Source of the DNA: Streptomyces atratus | Lineage (GTDB): Bacteria; Actinomycetota; Actinomycetes; Streptomycetales; Streptomycetaceae | Length of the DNA: 64,000 nt | Assembly (NCBI RefSeq): GCF_900119365.1 | Contig: NZ_FPJO01000001.1 | Span: forward strand, 648,499-712,498 | Reading direction: 5' to 3' | Shown here: piece after piece, positions 14,065-23,574 of the stretch | How the letters are laid out: every line of letters begins with the position of its first letter | How positions within the stretch are numbered: position 1 is the first letter of the stretch | Notes under the pieces: model-generated | Database searches by the model: none | Seen by the model: only the letters and a program-made list of their open reading frames with translations | Told to the model about the DNA's origin: nothing | Position numbers and translations under genes: made by a program

Positions 14065-16613
14065 TTCGACTCCACCGCCTTGCCGTCCGCGCCCGTCGCG
14101 CCCCTGGTGTACTTCGGGTGGATCAGTCCGACGCAGGTGTACGGGAGTCCGTCGGCCTCCTCCACCGGTACGCCCCGCTGCTCGGCCAGCAGCCGGATGT
14201 GGTCGAGGTCCGCGCCCGCGCCGCGCTTGGCGAGGATCTTCCACGGGACGCGGCGCAGCAGGACCCGGGTCGTCTCGCCGACGCCCGGCTTGACGAGGTT
14301 GACGTCGTGGATGCCGTACTCCTCGCTGATGCGTTCCACGGCGGCCCAGCCCTCCCAGGTGGGTGCGCGGTCGGCCGCGAGCAGCTCCTTGACCTCGGCG
14401 TCCACGGCGTCGACGACCTCGCCGAAGTGCGCGGCGACGGTGTCGAGGAAATGGCCGGACACATCGGTGTCCGCGAGCTCCCGGTAGAACTTCGCGCCGT
14501 GGAAGTCCTCGGGGCCCACCAGGTCGGAGCGGAGGACGGTACGCGAGATCAGCCCGGAGACGGTGGAGTTGAGGCAGGCGGACGGGATGAGGAAGTCCTC
14601 GCGGGTGCCGTACGTGCGGACGCAGCCGCCCGGGTCGGCCAGTACCGCGATCTCGGGGTCGAAGCCCTCGAACCCGGCGAGTGCCGCGGAGAGTTCACGG
14701 GTGATCGCGCCCTTGCCGGTCCAGCCGTCGACGAAGACGACGTCCGCCGGGTCGTGGTGGGCGGCCAGCCAGCGCAGGGCGTTGGCGTCGATGCCGCGGC
14801 CCCGCACGATGGAGACGGCGTAGTGCGGCAGGTCGATGCCGTGCCGGTGCCTGGCCCAGCGGCGCATGAGTACGCCGACGGGCGTGCCGGCCCTGGCGAG
14901 CGAGACCAGGACCGGACGGGGGCCGCGCTCGGCGAGGACCGTCTCGGTGACGGTGCCGACGGCGCGGGCGACGCGGGCGGCCGACAGCTCCAGCGCCGCC
15001 TTGAACAGCTCCTGGTACCGGTCGGACGGCTGGTACTCGACGGGCAGCGACTCGGCGTAGTGCGCGCCACCGCTCTGTATCGCCTCCTCGCGCTCCTCGG
15101 TGGGCGCCTCCAGCTCGGTGTCCGAGAGGTCCTGGAGCAGCCAGCCGACCTCGTCCGGCGCGTAGGAGGAGAAGGCGGGGCCGCGGAGGGGCTCGGGCAG
15201 CATGGGGGGTTCCTGCCGTTCGGGGACATACGTGTGGGGGCGCGACGGGACGTACGAGGGGACGACTGCGAGCAGGACGTGGTCGGTGTGGGCGGCGAGC
15301 TGCGTCAACAGGCCGTCGGGGGCGTGGAGTTCGGGGGTGTCGGCGGCGGAGTCGACGGCGAGCACCACGGCGTCGAAACCGGCGCCCGCGACGTTGTACG
15401 CGTACCGGTCGCCGGGCCCGTCGGCCGGGTTGTCGTGGGCCGGGAAGACCAGCCGGGTCCGTATCGCGTAGCCCGGGTCGTCCACGGCGAGGACGGGGGA
15501 ACGCGTGGTGGTGGAGTAGCGCACCTCGGCGTCGGTGCGCTCCTCCAGGGCCGTGCCCAGGCGCAGGGGGGCGTACATCAGCTCCTCGAAGCCGAGGATC
15601 AGTACGCGGCGGGCGTCGCCCAGCGCTTCGGCGATGCGGGCGGCCATGGCGGGGAGGGCCGGTTCCAGGATCGCCCGGTGGGCGGGGGTGAAGCCGTGCC
15701 GCCCGCCGTCGGGCACACCGGCGGGCCACCGGAGGTCCACCCGGGTGCAGGGCCGGGGGCCGGGGGCGTCGGCCGCTCGCGGACCGGGGGAACCGGCCGC
15801 TTCGTGCGCGGCGGAATCCGCGGGCTCCGGCTCGTGCGCGGCGACCAGTGCCTGGCCCTTCTCCAGGACGCCCTCCGGGAGGGTGACCGTGCCCGAGCCG
15901 TGCGCCACCAGGTCGACGCGGGCGCCGATCTCCGCGGCGAAGTCGGTCAGCCTTCCCCGGTCGGCCGGGGACCTCATGTCCACCAGGGCGACGATGACGT
16001 AACGGCTCCGCGGATACCGCTCGTGCAGTGCGCGGACGGTGTTGAGCACGGTGTTGCCCGTGGAGAACTCGTCGTCCACCAGCACCAGCGGCGCGTCGGC
16101 GCCCGCCGGGCCGCGGTCGCCCGCCAGCAGGTCCGGGTCCTCCGGGAGCAGCAGGTGCGAGGTGGCGTGCGAGTGGGACTCCTCGAAGCCGCCCGCCCGC
16201 GCCACGCCCTCGACGGGGCGGCGCGTGGAGTGGAGATACGGTGCCGTGCCGAGCCCGTCGGCGACCGCGTGACCGAGGCCGGTGGCCGTCTCCGCGTAAC
16301 CGAGCACCACGGCCCGGCGCGCCTCGGCGTCACCGAGGAGTTCGCGCACCCGCCGACCGAGCTCGAATCCGGTGCCGTAGACCACGGAGGGCTTCTGCGG
16401 CACGTGCTTGCCGAGGACGTTCGACACGAGGAGGTGGGCCCGCTTGGGGTTGCGGCGCAGGGCGAGGCCCAGCAGCTCTCTCAGCTCCCGGACGCCCTCG
16501 GGCGTCCCGTCACCGACGAGCTCGACGCCCAGCCGCTCCGCCACCCAGCTGCCCGACCACACCACGTTCGCCGTCTCTTTCTCTTTCACTGTCCCTGCCG
16601 GGTGCCCGCTCAT
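14061..16613 (-). CDS. PRTase-TRSP-StiP fusion protein of the Ter cluster
   Basis: An 850-residue protein starting at an ATG that overlaps the stop of the CitE-like gene (ATGA). Residues ~40-290 are a phosphoribosyltransferase domain with a PRPP loop, PLVLVDDEFSTGNTVLNTV (~175-193). Residues ~310-460 match the TRSP region that follows such domains (HGFTPAHRAILEP; VLILGFEELMYAPLRLG). Residues ~471-850 are a StiP-type domain: SSYAPDEVGWLLQDLSD, QSGGAHYAESLPVEYQP, a second loop DVVFVDGWTGKGAITREL (~625-640) and KYTRG near the end. These modules are often separate genes; here one frame runs through without a stop. An internal ATG at 15203 (MLPEPLRGPAFSSYAP) with AGGA upstream could also start a separate StiP protein. 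Confidence 0.85.
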   Translation of the reverse strand: MSGHPAGTVKEKETANVVWSGSWVAERLGVELVGDGTPEGVRELRELLGLALRRNPKRAHLLVSNVLGKHVPQKPSVVYGTGFELGRRVRELLGDAEARRAVVLGYAETATGLGHAVADGLGTAPYLHSTRRPVEGVARAGGFEESHSHATSHLLLPEDPDLLAGDRGPAGADAPLVLVDDEFSTGNTVLNTVRALHERYPRSRYVIVALVDMRSPADRGRLTDFAAEIGARVDLVAHGSGTVTLPEGVLEKGQALVAAHEPEPADSAAHEAAGSPGPRAADAPGPRPCTRVDLRWPAGVPDGGRHGFTPAHRAILEPALPAMAARIAEALGDARRVLILGFEELMYAPLRLGTALEERTDAEVRYSTTTRSPVLAVDDPGYAIRTRLVFPAHDNPADGPGDRYAYNVAGAGFDAVVLAVDSAADTPELHAPDGLLTQLAAHTDHVLLAVVPSYVPSRPHTYVPERQEPPMLPEPLRGPAFSSYAPDEVGWLLQDLSDTELEAPTEEREEAIQSGGAHYAESLPVEYQPSDRYQELFKAALELSAARVARAVGTVTETVLAERGPRPVLVSLARAGTPVGVLMRRWARHRHGIDLPHYAVSIVRGRGIDANALRWLAAHHDPADVVFVDGWTGKGAITRELSAALAGFEGFDPEIAVLADPGGCVRTYGTREDFLIPSACLNSTVSGLISRTVLRSDLVGPEDFHGAKFYRELADTDVSGHFLDTVAAHFGEVVDAVDAEVKELLAADRAPTWEGWAAVERISEEYGIHDVNLVKPGVGETTRVLLRRVPWKILAKRGAGADLDHIRLLAEQRGVPVEEADGLPYTCVGLIHPKYTRGATGADGKAVESK

Positions 16614-17773
16614 TCCGCGAGGCCCGCGGCCAGCAGTTCCACGAAGCCGACGTCCTGCCTGGCCACACCGAAGACCTCGGCCCTCAGCAGGGTCCGCTCG
16701 GCCCAGGCGCGGTGCGGCTTCACTTCGTTCATCTTGTTCGTGTACGCGGAACGCATCACGCCGCCGCCGCCGCGCTCCGGCCGCAGGATGTCCTCCGCGT
16801 CGCTGAACTCCTCGTGGCTGACCACGGACAGCGCGTGCACGGGCGCGACGTGCGACGGGTGGATGCAGGTCTTGCCGAGCAGGCCGTTGGCCCGGTCGAG
16901 CCCGATCTCGCGCAGCAGACCGTCCAGATCGTGCTCGATCAGTGCCGTGCGCAGCTCCTCGGCCCGGCCCTCCAGGAAGGGGCTGCGGCGCAGCTGGGGC
17001 TTGAACATGCGCTCCTGGAGCCGGAAGTACTCCCACACCGGGCCGGTGATCGTGAAGCCGGTGCCGTCCGCGCGGCCCAGCACATTGACCACGTCGGCGA
17101 TCACGGCGCCGACGATCTGTACGTCGTACGCCGTCATGTCGGGTGCCCTGCGCAGTCCGTACGCCGAGCAGAAGTCGGTGACGCCGAGCCGCAGCGCGAG
17201 CACCCGCTCGCGGTACTTGTCGACGGTGCGGGCTATTCCCTGGAGCGTTTCCCCGCGGGTCTCCAGGTACAGCAGCTCGGGCGATTCGAGGACGGGCATC
17301 GCGAAGAGGCGCCGCCCGCATGCCTTCTCGGCCTTGGTGAGTGCTTCCATGAAGGGCACGCCACGCTCTTCGGTGAACTTCGGAAGTACAAAACCAGACA
17401 ACATCCGGACAGCGGCGCCGAGCCGGTGCACCAGGTCGGTCATCTGGCCCGGCTCCCGGACCCGGATGAAGAGCAGCGGCACCTCGGCGCCGCGCGCGTC
17501 GAGCTCGGCGAACTGTCTGACCAGGTTCTCCTCGGCACCGGCGACCTCGGAGTCGTCGATCGAATCCTCCAGGCACAGCACCATCGAGACGACACCGCGC
17601 CCGGCCTGCTTGATGACGTCGTCAGCAAGTCTCGGCCGGGTGGCAGGGCTGTACAGGGTCGCTCCCAGGGCGGCCGAAAGCACGCGGGCCGACGATTCCG
17701 GACCGAACTCGCACGGCTCCTGGAAGAACAGACCCTCCCTCGCGGCGGGCGCGATGTGCCCGAAATGACGCAT
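16610..17773 (-). CDS. CitE-like HpcH/HpaI aldolase-citrate lyase protein of the Ter cluster
   Basis: A 387-residue TIM-barrel enzyme. The ATG at 17773 (MRHFGHIAPAAREGLF) is preceded by GGGGGAG; the open frame continues 100 codons upstream but without a better start. Landmarks: LGATLYSPATRPRLADDVI, VSMVLCLEDSIDDSEV (Glu-Asp, metal and substrate site), VPLLFIRVREP (conserved Arg), MPVLESPELLYLETRG (Glu), LRLGVTDFCSAYGLRR (Asp) and GKTCIHPSHVAPVHAL. In Ter systems this C-C lyase is proposed to act with the PRTase and HAD enzymes on an unidentified nucleoside-like metabolite. First gene of the coupled operon. Confidence 0.9.
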   Translation of the reverse strand: MRHFGHIAPAAREGLFFQEPCEFGPESSARVLSAALGATLYSPATRPRLADDVIKQAGRGVVSMVLCLEDSIDDSEVAGAEENLVRQFAELDARGAEVPLLFIRVREPGQMTDLVHRLGAAVRMLSGFVLPKFTEERGVPFMEALTKAEKACGRRLFAMPVLESPELLYLETRGETLQGIARTVDKYRERVLALRLGVTDFCSAYGLRRAPDMTAYDVQIVGAVIADVVNVLGRADGTGFTITGPVWEYFRLQERMFKPQLRRSPFLEGRAEELRTALIEHDLDGLLREIGLDRANGLLGKTCIHPSHVAPVHALSVVSHEEFSDAEDILRPERGGGGVMRSAYTNKMNEVKPHRAWAERTLLRAEVFGVARQDVGFVELLAAGLAE

Positions 17774-17993
17774 GTAACTCCCCCGAACTGGCAGACCGGC
17801 CATGCAACACATGGCCGGTAATAGTACGTACGGACGGGTGTCGACAGTTCCCCACGTGCATGAATTCCGGGTAACTCGTCCATTTCCCGACGGGTCGGAG
17901 CGCCGCGGACCACGCGCTTCCGGCATACCGCCGGGACACCTGGTACGACCCCCGCGTTGTCCGCGCGGGCAGCCAACAGGCAGGATGACGGGC

Positions 17994-18851
17994 ATGACGC
18001 ACGCGATGGTGAAAGGCTCGAACGTCCCTCTGGACGCCATGGCCGTACGGGCCGTGCTGCGCTGGACCCCCGGCACCGGAGTTCCGGATGTGGACGCCTC
18101 GGCCCTGCTGCTCGGAGCCGGGGGCCGCGTGCGCTCGGACGAGGACTTCGTCTTCTACAACCAGCCCCGCCACCCCTCCGGCCTGGTGCGACGGCTGCCC
18201 AAGCGCAGCGTCCCCGAGGGACTCACGGACACCATCGAGGCCGATCTGGGCGGGCTCGACGCCTCGGTCGAGCAGGTGGTCGTCGCCGCTTCCTCCGACG
18301 GCGCCGCATTCGCACAGGTGCACGATCTGCGCATCCTGCTGTACGACGCGGCCTCGGCCGACGGGGATCCGCTCGCGGTCTTCGACGTGCGGCCGGAGAC
18401 CGGCGAGGAGACGGCGATCATCTGCGGCGAGCTCTACCGGCGCGGCGATGGCTGGAAATTCCGGGCCGTGGGGCAGGGCTATCCGACCGGGCTGGTCGGT
18501 CTGGCGACCGCCTTCGGCATCTCGGTCGACGAAGCCGCGGCCGAGCCTGACCCGGCACCCGTGGCGGCTCCCTCGCCCGGACCGGCGCCCGGGTTCCCGC
18601 CCGCGCCCGACTTCCCTCCGGCAGCGCCGCCCGCCCCCGACTCGCAGGTCACGGTCCAGCACCAGCAGCCCGCGTACGGCTATCCGCAGCCCGCGGCGGC
18701 CCCGGCCGCGCCCCAGCCCGCGTACGGGTACCCACAGCCCGCCGCCGCCCAGCCGGCCTACGGCTATCCGCAGCCCGCCGCGGCAGCCGCGCCCGCCCCG
18801 GACCCGAACTTCGTGCTGCCGCCGCAGGGACCGCAGTTCGTACGGTCCTGA
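17994..18851 (+). CDS. TerD-family protein with Pro/Ala-rich YGYPQP repeat tail
   Basis: A 285-residue protein, ATG at 17994 with AGGA eight bases upstream. Residues 1-185 are a TerD domain: [70 protein letters not shown] and [19 protein letters not shown]; the calcium-binding acidic residues ([15 protein letters not shown]) are present. The C-terminal ~100 residues are low-complexity, with three [11 protein letters not shown] copies. The tail is unusual for TerD and may mediate polyvalent binding. Divergent from the CitE operon, with a 220-base shared upstream region. Confidence 0.9.
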   Translation: MTHAMVKGSNVPLDAMAVRAVLRWTPGTGVPDVDASALLLGAGGRVRSDEDFVFYNQPRHPSGLVRRLPKRSVPEGLTDTIEADLGGLDASVEQVVVAASSDGAAFAQVHDLRILLYDAASADGDPLAVFDVRPETGEETAIICGELYRRGDGWKFRAVGQGYPTGLVGLATAFGISVDEAAAEPDPAPVAAPSPGPAPGFPPAPDFPPAAPPAPDSQVTVQHQQPAYGYPQPAAAPAAPQPAYGYPQPAAAQPAYGYPQPAAAAAPAPDPNFVLPPQGPQFVRS

Positions 18852-18899
18852 GGGGCGCCTCCCGGGCGGGCGCGGGTCCGGTACGGGGCCGGGGCCGGC

Positions 18900-19634
18900 T
18901 CAGGTACGGGACTTGTAGCCGCGTCCCCACTGCATGCCGAAGCCGTACAGCCGGTCCAGCTCCGACTGGAATCCGTACACGAACTTCACCTCGCGCCGCA
19001 CGATCAGCTCGTCCTTGATGTTCTCCACCGTGAACACGGCGCAGGAACGGGCATCGGGGGCGTGCTCGTCGAGTTCGATCTCGATCCGCGGGCCGTTGCC
19101 CGGGTAGAGCGTCACCTTGGCGTGCGTACGGTCGAAGGCCGGCGTCTGGTCGTAGATGTAGACGAAGAACAGCAGCCGTTTGATCTGGTCGCGCTGGTCG
19201 AGATTGACGTAGACGGTCTCACCCGACGGCGCACCGAAGCGGTCGTCCCCGCTGAGCCGGACGTACGGCGGGCCGTTCAGGTCGCCGATGAGGTTGCCCA
19301 GCGGCTGGACGACGCCCTTGGTGCCGTCCTTCAGCTCGTACATGCAGCCCAGGTCCAGGTCGACGTTGACCATGCCCTGGGTGTGGGCCTGGACCGCATC
19401 GGGCTGGAAGAGCTTCATCGGCCGCAGCAGCCGGCCGCTCTGCCGCGAGCGGCCCATGATGTCCGACGTACGCATCTGCCAGGAGAGATTGACCCGCAGA
19501 TTGCCGGTCAGCGCCCCCTGCTTGGTGAGCGAGACCGTGGCGTGCCGCCGGGAGAGCAGGATGGAGCTGGTCGCCGCGCTGCCCGACTCGAACTGTGCCT
19601 CCCGCCGCGGCCACAGGCCGTCCCAGAACGCCAT
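18900..19634 (-). CDS. TerD-superfamily (TerA/TerD-like) protein
   Basis: A 244-residue protein, ATG at 19634 (MAFWDGLWPRREAQFESG) with a G-rich upstream site. It lacks the canonical GWD signature of TerD but keeps the superfamily pattern: ATVSLTKQGALTGNLRVNL, VDLDLGCMYELKDGTKGVVQ, APYVRLSGDDRFG-like acidic turn (RLSGDDRFGAPSGETVYVNL) and FFVYIYDQTPAFDRTHA. It ends YGFGMQWGRGYKSRT. Such proteins are annotated TerA-like or 'tellurium resistance protein' and occur in Ter clusters; calcium binding and membrane-associated complex formation are known for the family, not shown here. Confidence 0.85.
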   Translation of the reverse strand: MAFWDGLWPRREAQFESGSAATSSILLSRRHATVSLTKQGALTGNLRVNLSWQMRTSDIMGRSRQSGRLLRPMKLFQPDAVQAHTQGMVNVDLDLGCMYELKDGTKGVVQPLGNLIGDLNGPPYVRLSGDDRFGAPSGETVYVNLDQRDQIKRLLFFVYIYDQTPAFDRTHAKVTLYPGNGPRIEIELDEHAPDARSCAVFTVENIKDELIVRREVKFVYGFQSELDRLYGFGMQWGRGYKSRT

Positions 19635-19808
19635 CCCCAACCCCCATGCTTCTCGGTAGAAAAGTGCCCCGTCCCACGGCTGTCCCGCGCCCGGGCGCGG
19701 GACGCCCACATCGCTGCGGGGCGGCCGTGGGGCCGGGTCCGGATGTCTCCGGAGAACCGTTGCCTCACGGACCGCCCCGCTTGAGAGCGTTCCTCAATCC
19801 CTACCGGG

Positions 19809-20951
19809 TCACACCCCGGACGGGACTTCCGCCTTGGAACCCTCGCCGTCGCCGCCTTCGGCCTCCAGCGCCTTGTTGCGCCGGACCGAGGACCAGAACG
19901 ACCAGGCGATCAGCACGACGCCGGTCAGGCCGGTGATGAGCTCGTTGATCTGGTACTGGATGGTGACGAGCAGGAGCACGGCCAGCGCACCGATCGCGTA
20001 GTGGGCGCCGTGCTCCAGGTAGACGTAGTCGTCGAGCGTGCCCTGGCGGACCAGGTAGACCGTGAGCGAACGGACGTACATGGCGCCGATACCGAGGCCG
20101 AGGGCCATCAGCACGATCTCGTTGGTGACGGCGAAGGCGCCGATGACACCGTCGAACGAGAAGGACGCGTCGAGCACTTCCAGGTAGAGGAACATGAAGA
20201 ACGCGGCCTTGCCGGAGAGCGCGACGGCGGAGATCTTCTTGCCGGTCCGCTTGGCCTCTTCCTCCTCCTCGTGCTCGCGCTCTTCCTCCTCCTCCAGCTT
20301 GCTCTCGAAGAACCCGGAGAGGCCGCCGACGATGAGGTACGTGATCAGACCGGCGACACCGGCGAGCAGGACCGTCTCCGCCTTGTCCGCGTGACCGCCA
20401 CCGTGCTGGTGCGCGTTGGTCGCGACGGTCATGGCCGCGACCAGCAGCACGATCAGCGAGATGCAGACCGACAGCATGTCGACCTTGCCGAGCTTGGCGA
20501 GCGGACGCTCGATCCAGCGCAGCCACTGGATGTCACGGTCCTCGAAAATGAAGTCGAGGAAGATCATCAGCAGGAACATGCCACCGAAGGCGGCAATCGC
20601 CGGGTGGGCGTCGGTGACGAGTTCCTGGTAACGCTCGGGCTGGCTGAAGGAGAGATCGACCGCCTCGATCGGACCGACCTTGGCGGTGATGGCCACGATC
20701 ACGACGGGGAACACCAGCCGCATACCGAAGACCGCGATGAGCACACCGATCGTGAGGAAGATCTTCTGCCAGAAGGCATTCATCTTCTTCAGGATTCCGG
20801 CGTTGACCACCGCATTGTCGAAGGACAGCGAAATCTCCAGGACGGAAAGAATCGCGACGATCCCGAAGGCTTCCCACCCCCCGTAGATCACAGCTGCGAC
20901 CAAGCCGAGCGCGGTAACCGCGAACGACCAGCCGAAGGTTTTCAGAAGCAC
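19809..20951 (-). CDS. TerC-like DUF475 integral membrane protein
   Basis: A 380-residue membrane protein, GTG start with GGGGTA upstream. Seven or more hydrophobic helices, beginning FGWSFAVTALGLVAAVIYGG. TerC-type acidic signatures: EISLSFDNAVVNAGIL in helix 2 and LEVLDASFSFDGVIGAFAVT late in the protein; both carry the intramembrane Asp residues linked to metal export. The cytoplasmic loop has a highly charged stretch (SKLEEEEEREHEEEEEAKR). DUF475/TerC proteins are implicated in manganese and calcium handling; in Ter systems TerC anchors TerD-type proteins. Confidence 0.9.
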   Translation of the reverse strand: MLLKTFGWSFAVTALGLVAAVIYGGWEAFGIVAILSVLEISLSFDNAVVNAGILKKMNAFWQKIFLTIGVLIAVFGMRLVFPVVIVAITAKVGPIEAVDLSFSQPERYQELVTDAHPAIAAFGGMFLLMIFLDFIFEDRDIQWLRWIERPLAKLGKVDMLSVCISLIVLLVAAMTVATNAHQHGGGHADKAETVLLAGVAGLITYLIVGGLSGFFESKLEEEEEREHEEEEEAKRTGKKISAVALSGKAAFFMFLYLEVLDASFSFDGVIGAFAVTNEIVLMALGLGIGAMYVRSLTVYLVRQGTLDDYVYLEHGAHYAIGALAVLLLVTIQYQINELITGLTGVVLIAWSFWSSVRRNKALEAEGGDGEGSKAEVPSGV

Positions 20952-21023
20952 TGGCTACCCCATCGTGTTTATGTAACGGGTCTCCCCCGAGGTGTACGGG
21001 GCTCCCCCGCGCCGTGCGCGGCT

Positions 21024-21599
21024 TTACGAAACGTTGACCCCGAAGTCTAGAGCGATGCCGCGCAGCCCGGACGCGTACCCCTGTCCCACTGCACGGAACT
21101 TCCACTCGCCGTTGTACCGATAGAGCTCACCGAAGATCATCGCGGTTTCCGTCGAGGCGTCCTCACTGAGGTCGTAACGCGCGAGTTCCTGACCGTCCGC
21201 CTGGTTCACCACGCGGATGAACGCATTGCTGACCTGGCCGAAGGTCTGGCCCCTGTTGTCGGCCTCATGGATCGAGACCGGGAAAATGATCTTGTCGCAG
21301 TGCGCCGGCACCTGAGTGAGGTGCACGATGACCGACTCGTCGTCGCCCTCGCCCTCGCCCGTGAGGTTGTCGCCGGTGTGCTCCACGGAGCCGTCGGGGC
21401 TCGTGAGGTTGTTGTAGAACACGAACCATTCGTCGCCGAGAACCCGGCCCGACTGGCACAGCAGCGCACTGGCGTCGAGATCGAAGTCGGCACCCGTGGT
21501 GGATCGTGCGTCCCAGCCGAGCCCGACCAGCACCTGGGTGAGGTTGGGTGCGGCCTTGGAGAGGGAGACATTGCCTCCCTTGGCGAGCGTGACGCCCAT
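21024..21599 (-). CDS. TerD-family protein
   Basis: A 191-residue protein; the ATG at 21599 has GGGGAGG upstream. Complete TerD signatures: [99 protein letters not shown] and [19 protein letters not shown]. The acidic GADFDLDAS and [12 protein letters not shown] stretches supply the two calcium sites known from TerD structures. About 80% like its neighbour 21771-22346 by eye, so a recent tandem duplicate. Confidence 0.95.
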   Translation of the reverse strand: MGVTLAKGGNVSLSKAAPNLTQVLVGLGWDARSTTGADFDLDASALLCQSGRVLGDEWFVFYNNLTSPDGSVEHTGDNLTGEGEGDDESVIVHLTQVPAHCDKIIFPVSIHEADNRGQTFGQVSNAFIRVVNQADGQELARYDLSEDASTETAMIFGELYRYNGEWKFRAVGQGYASGLRGIALDFGVNVS

Positions 21600-21770
21600 G
21601 GTGTGTGTCCTCCCCGAGTCGATGAACCGTCTGCTGGGCCCGGTGGGCCGAGAAGCCCCCCCCGGGCCGTCTGTTGAGCGCGTCCGGCGCCGCACAAGGG
21701 TGCGGCGCCGGACGGGGTACTGCCGCGTGACCGGGGCCGCGCCTCGGCGGCACGGCCCGGTCGCGCATTC

Positions 21771-22346
21771 TCAGACGTTGACGCCGAAGTCCTGCGCGAT
21801 GCCGCGCAGCCCCGAGGCGTACCCCTGACCGATGGCACGGAACTTCCACTCCGCCCCGTTGCGGTACAGCTCGCCGAAGACCATGGCGGTCTCCGTCGAG
21901 GCGTCCTCGCTGAGGTCGTAGCGGGCCAGCTCGCTGTTGTCGGCCTGGTTGACCACGCGGATGTACGCGTTGCGCACCTGGCCGAAGCTCTGCTGGCGGG
22001 TCTCGGCCTCGTAGATCGAGACCGGGAAGACGATCTTGTCGACGTCGGCCGGGACACCGGCCAGGTTCACCTTGATGACCTCGTCGTCGCCCTCGCCCTC
22101 ACCGGTGAGGTTGTCACCGGTGTGCTCGACGGAGCCGTCGGGGCTCTTGAGGTTGTTGAAGAAGACGAAGTTTCCGTCGCTGCCGACCTTGCCCTCGGCG
22201 TTCGTCAGCAGGGCGCTGGCGTCGAGGTCGAAGTCACCACCGGTGGTGGTGCGAGCGTCCCAGCCGAGACCGACGATGACCGCGGTCAGGTTCGGCGCGG
22301 CCTTGGTCAGCGAGACGTTGCCGCCCTTGCTGAGGCTGACTCCCAC
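21771..22346 (-). CDS. TerD-family protein, tandem paralogue
   Basis: A 191-residue protein if started at the GTG at 22346 ([18 protein letters not shown]), which gives exactly the length of the downstream paralogue; an ATG four codons earlier (22358) has AAGGA upstream and is an alternative. Signatures: [80 protein letters not shown] and [19 protein letters not shown]. Calcium-binding acidic residues intact. Probably co-transcribed with the TerD and DUF475 genes downstream. Confidence 0.94.
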   Translation of the reverse strand: MGVSLSKGGNVSLTKAAPNLTAVIVGLGWDARTTTGGDFDLDASALLTNAEGKVGSDGNFVFFNNLKSPDGSVEHTGDNLTGEGEGDDEVIKVNLAGVPADVDKIVFPVSIYEAETRQQSFGQVRNAYIRVVNQADNSELARYDLSEDASTETAMVFGELYRNGAEWKFRAIGQGYASGLRGIAQDFGVNV

Positions 22347-22492
22347 GAGTCCTCCCATTGGTTTCCTTGGGGGCCGGCACACGCCGGCGCCTCCACGTTG
22401 CGTTGGCATCCGATCAACGACTGGATCCTAGTGACCGGTTCCCGGCGAAGCAGGCTTTTCACCGGGTCGCATGCGGATCCGCCGGTGCCGGA

Positions 22493-22951
22493 TCAGAGCG
22501 CGTCGAGCGCCTTGACGTAGTCGTTGAGGTCACGGGCGTCGGGCAGACCGTTGACGACGGTCCAGCGCACCACGCCCTCCTTGTCGATGATGAAGGTGCC
22601 GCGCACCGCGCAGCCCTTCTCCTCGTCGAAGACGCCGTACGCCCGCGAGGTCTCGCCGTGCGGCCAGAAGTCCGAGACCAGCGGGTATTCGAGACCCTCC
22701 TGCTCGGCGAAGACGCGCAGGGTGTGGATGGAGTCGTTGGAGACGGCGAGCAGCTGCGTGTCGTCGTTCTCGAACTTCGGCAGCTCGTCGCGGAGCGCGC
22801 AGAGCTCACCCGTGCAGACGCCCGTGAAGGCGAACGGGTAGAACAGCAGCACGACGTTCTTCTCGCCGCGGAAGTCGGAGAGCTTCACGGTCCGGCCGTG
22901 GTTGTCCTTCAGCTCGAAATCCGGGGCCTTGGTACCGACCTCGATCGCCAT
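22493..22951 (-). CDS. AhpE/Bcp-type peroxiredoxin
   Basis: A 152-residue thiol peroxidase. Thioredoxin-like fold with the peroxidatic signature [20 protein letters not shown]: Cys46 preceded by Thr43 (TxxC), plus Cys51 as possible resolving cysteine. Other landmarks: [59 protein letters not shown] and [15 protein letters not shown] with the conserved Arg. It reduces hydrogen peroxide or lipid and alkyl hydroperoxides with a mycothiol- or thioredoxin-type partner (family knowledge). Sits between the Ter genes and DUF3052, on the same strand. Confidence 0.93.
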   Translation of the reverse strand: MAIEVGTKAPDFELKDNHGRTVKLSDFRGEKNVVLLFYPFAFTGVCTGELCALRDELPKFENDDTQLLAVSNDSIHTLRVFAEQEGLEYPLVSDFWPHGETSRAYGVFDEEKGCAVRGTFIIDKEGVVRWTVVNGLPDARDLNDYVKALDAL

Positions 22952-23052
22952 GAAAAGCGTCCCTTCGCTACGTTCACCGGGCTGGGCCGTCCGGGTGGCT
23001 CCCACCCTACGCAGAGCCCGCAGCGGGCCACGCAGCGCCCGCACGGGGGCAC

Positions 23053-23111
23053 GAAGGCCCCCGACGGCTGTACGAAGGCCCCCGGGCGGCTCGATGCCGT
23101 CGGGGGCCTTC
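23053..23111 (-). terminator. Long-armed hairpin between DUF3052 and peroxiredoxin genes
   Basis: GAAGGCCCCCGACGGC and GCCGTCGGGGGCCTTC pair perfectly over 16 bp. The 27-base loop contains another GAAGGCCCCC copy, so alternative stems can form. It lies right after the DUF3052 stop in its direction. Confidence 0.75.
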
Positions 23112-23136
23112 ATGTCGCATGCGTGGCGAGCGTGGT

Positions 23137-23574
23137 TCAGCGCTTGGCTTTGGCCGCCTTCGGCGTGACCAGACGGCTGCCCGTCCAGTCCTTGCCCGCG
23201 TTGATGCTCCTGGTCTGGGAGAGACCGGCCGTCTGTGCGGCCTCGTTGATGTCGCTCGGTTCGACGTACCCGTCACGGCCGGTCTTCGGCGTCATCAGCC
23301 AGACCGTACCGCCGTCCTCGATCAGACCAATGGCATCCACCAGCGCGTCCGTAAGGTCGCCGTCCTCGTCGCGGAACCACAGCAGGACGACGTCTGCGAC
23401 GTCGTCGTAGTCCTCATCGACGAGATCCTGGCCGATTGTGGCCTCAATGCCCTCACGGAGCTCCTGCTCGACGTCGTCGTCGTAGCCGATCTCCTGGACC
23501 ACCTGTCCGGGCTCGAACCCCAGGCGTGCTGCCGGGTTGGTCCGCTCCTCCGCGTGGTCCGCGGTCGCGCTCAC
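23137..23574 (-). CDS. DUF3052-family protein
   Basis: A 145-residue acidic cytoplasmic protein, GTG at 23574 with AGGAGG seven bases upstream. Family landmarks: [60 protein letters not shown] and [20 protein letters not shown]. The family is confined to actinobacteria and has no assigned activity; it regularly lies next to the aceE-peroxiredoxin segment in Streptomyces. It is divergent from aceE across a 470-base intergenic region. Confidence 0.9.
   Translation of the reverse strand: MSATADHAEERTNPAARLGFEPGQVVQEIGYDDDVEQELREGIEATIGQDLVDEDYDDVADVVLLWFRDEDGDLTDALVDAIGLIEDGGTVWLMTPKTGRDGYVEPSDINEAAQTAGLSQTRSINAGKDWTGSRLVTPKAAKAKR

Noticed and set aside
16614..17576. 320-residue N-terminal extension of the PRTase-TRSP-StiP frame
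   Set aside because: It overlaps the CitE-like gene in another frame and lacks a ribosome site. The ATGA overlap at 16613 gives the real start.
13773..17768. 1331-codon open frame on the plus strand over the Ter operon
   Set aside because: It is antisense to the CitE, PRTase-TRSP-StiP and HAD genes, which carry clear motifs and coupled starts.
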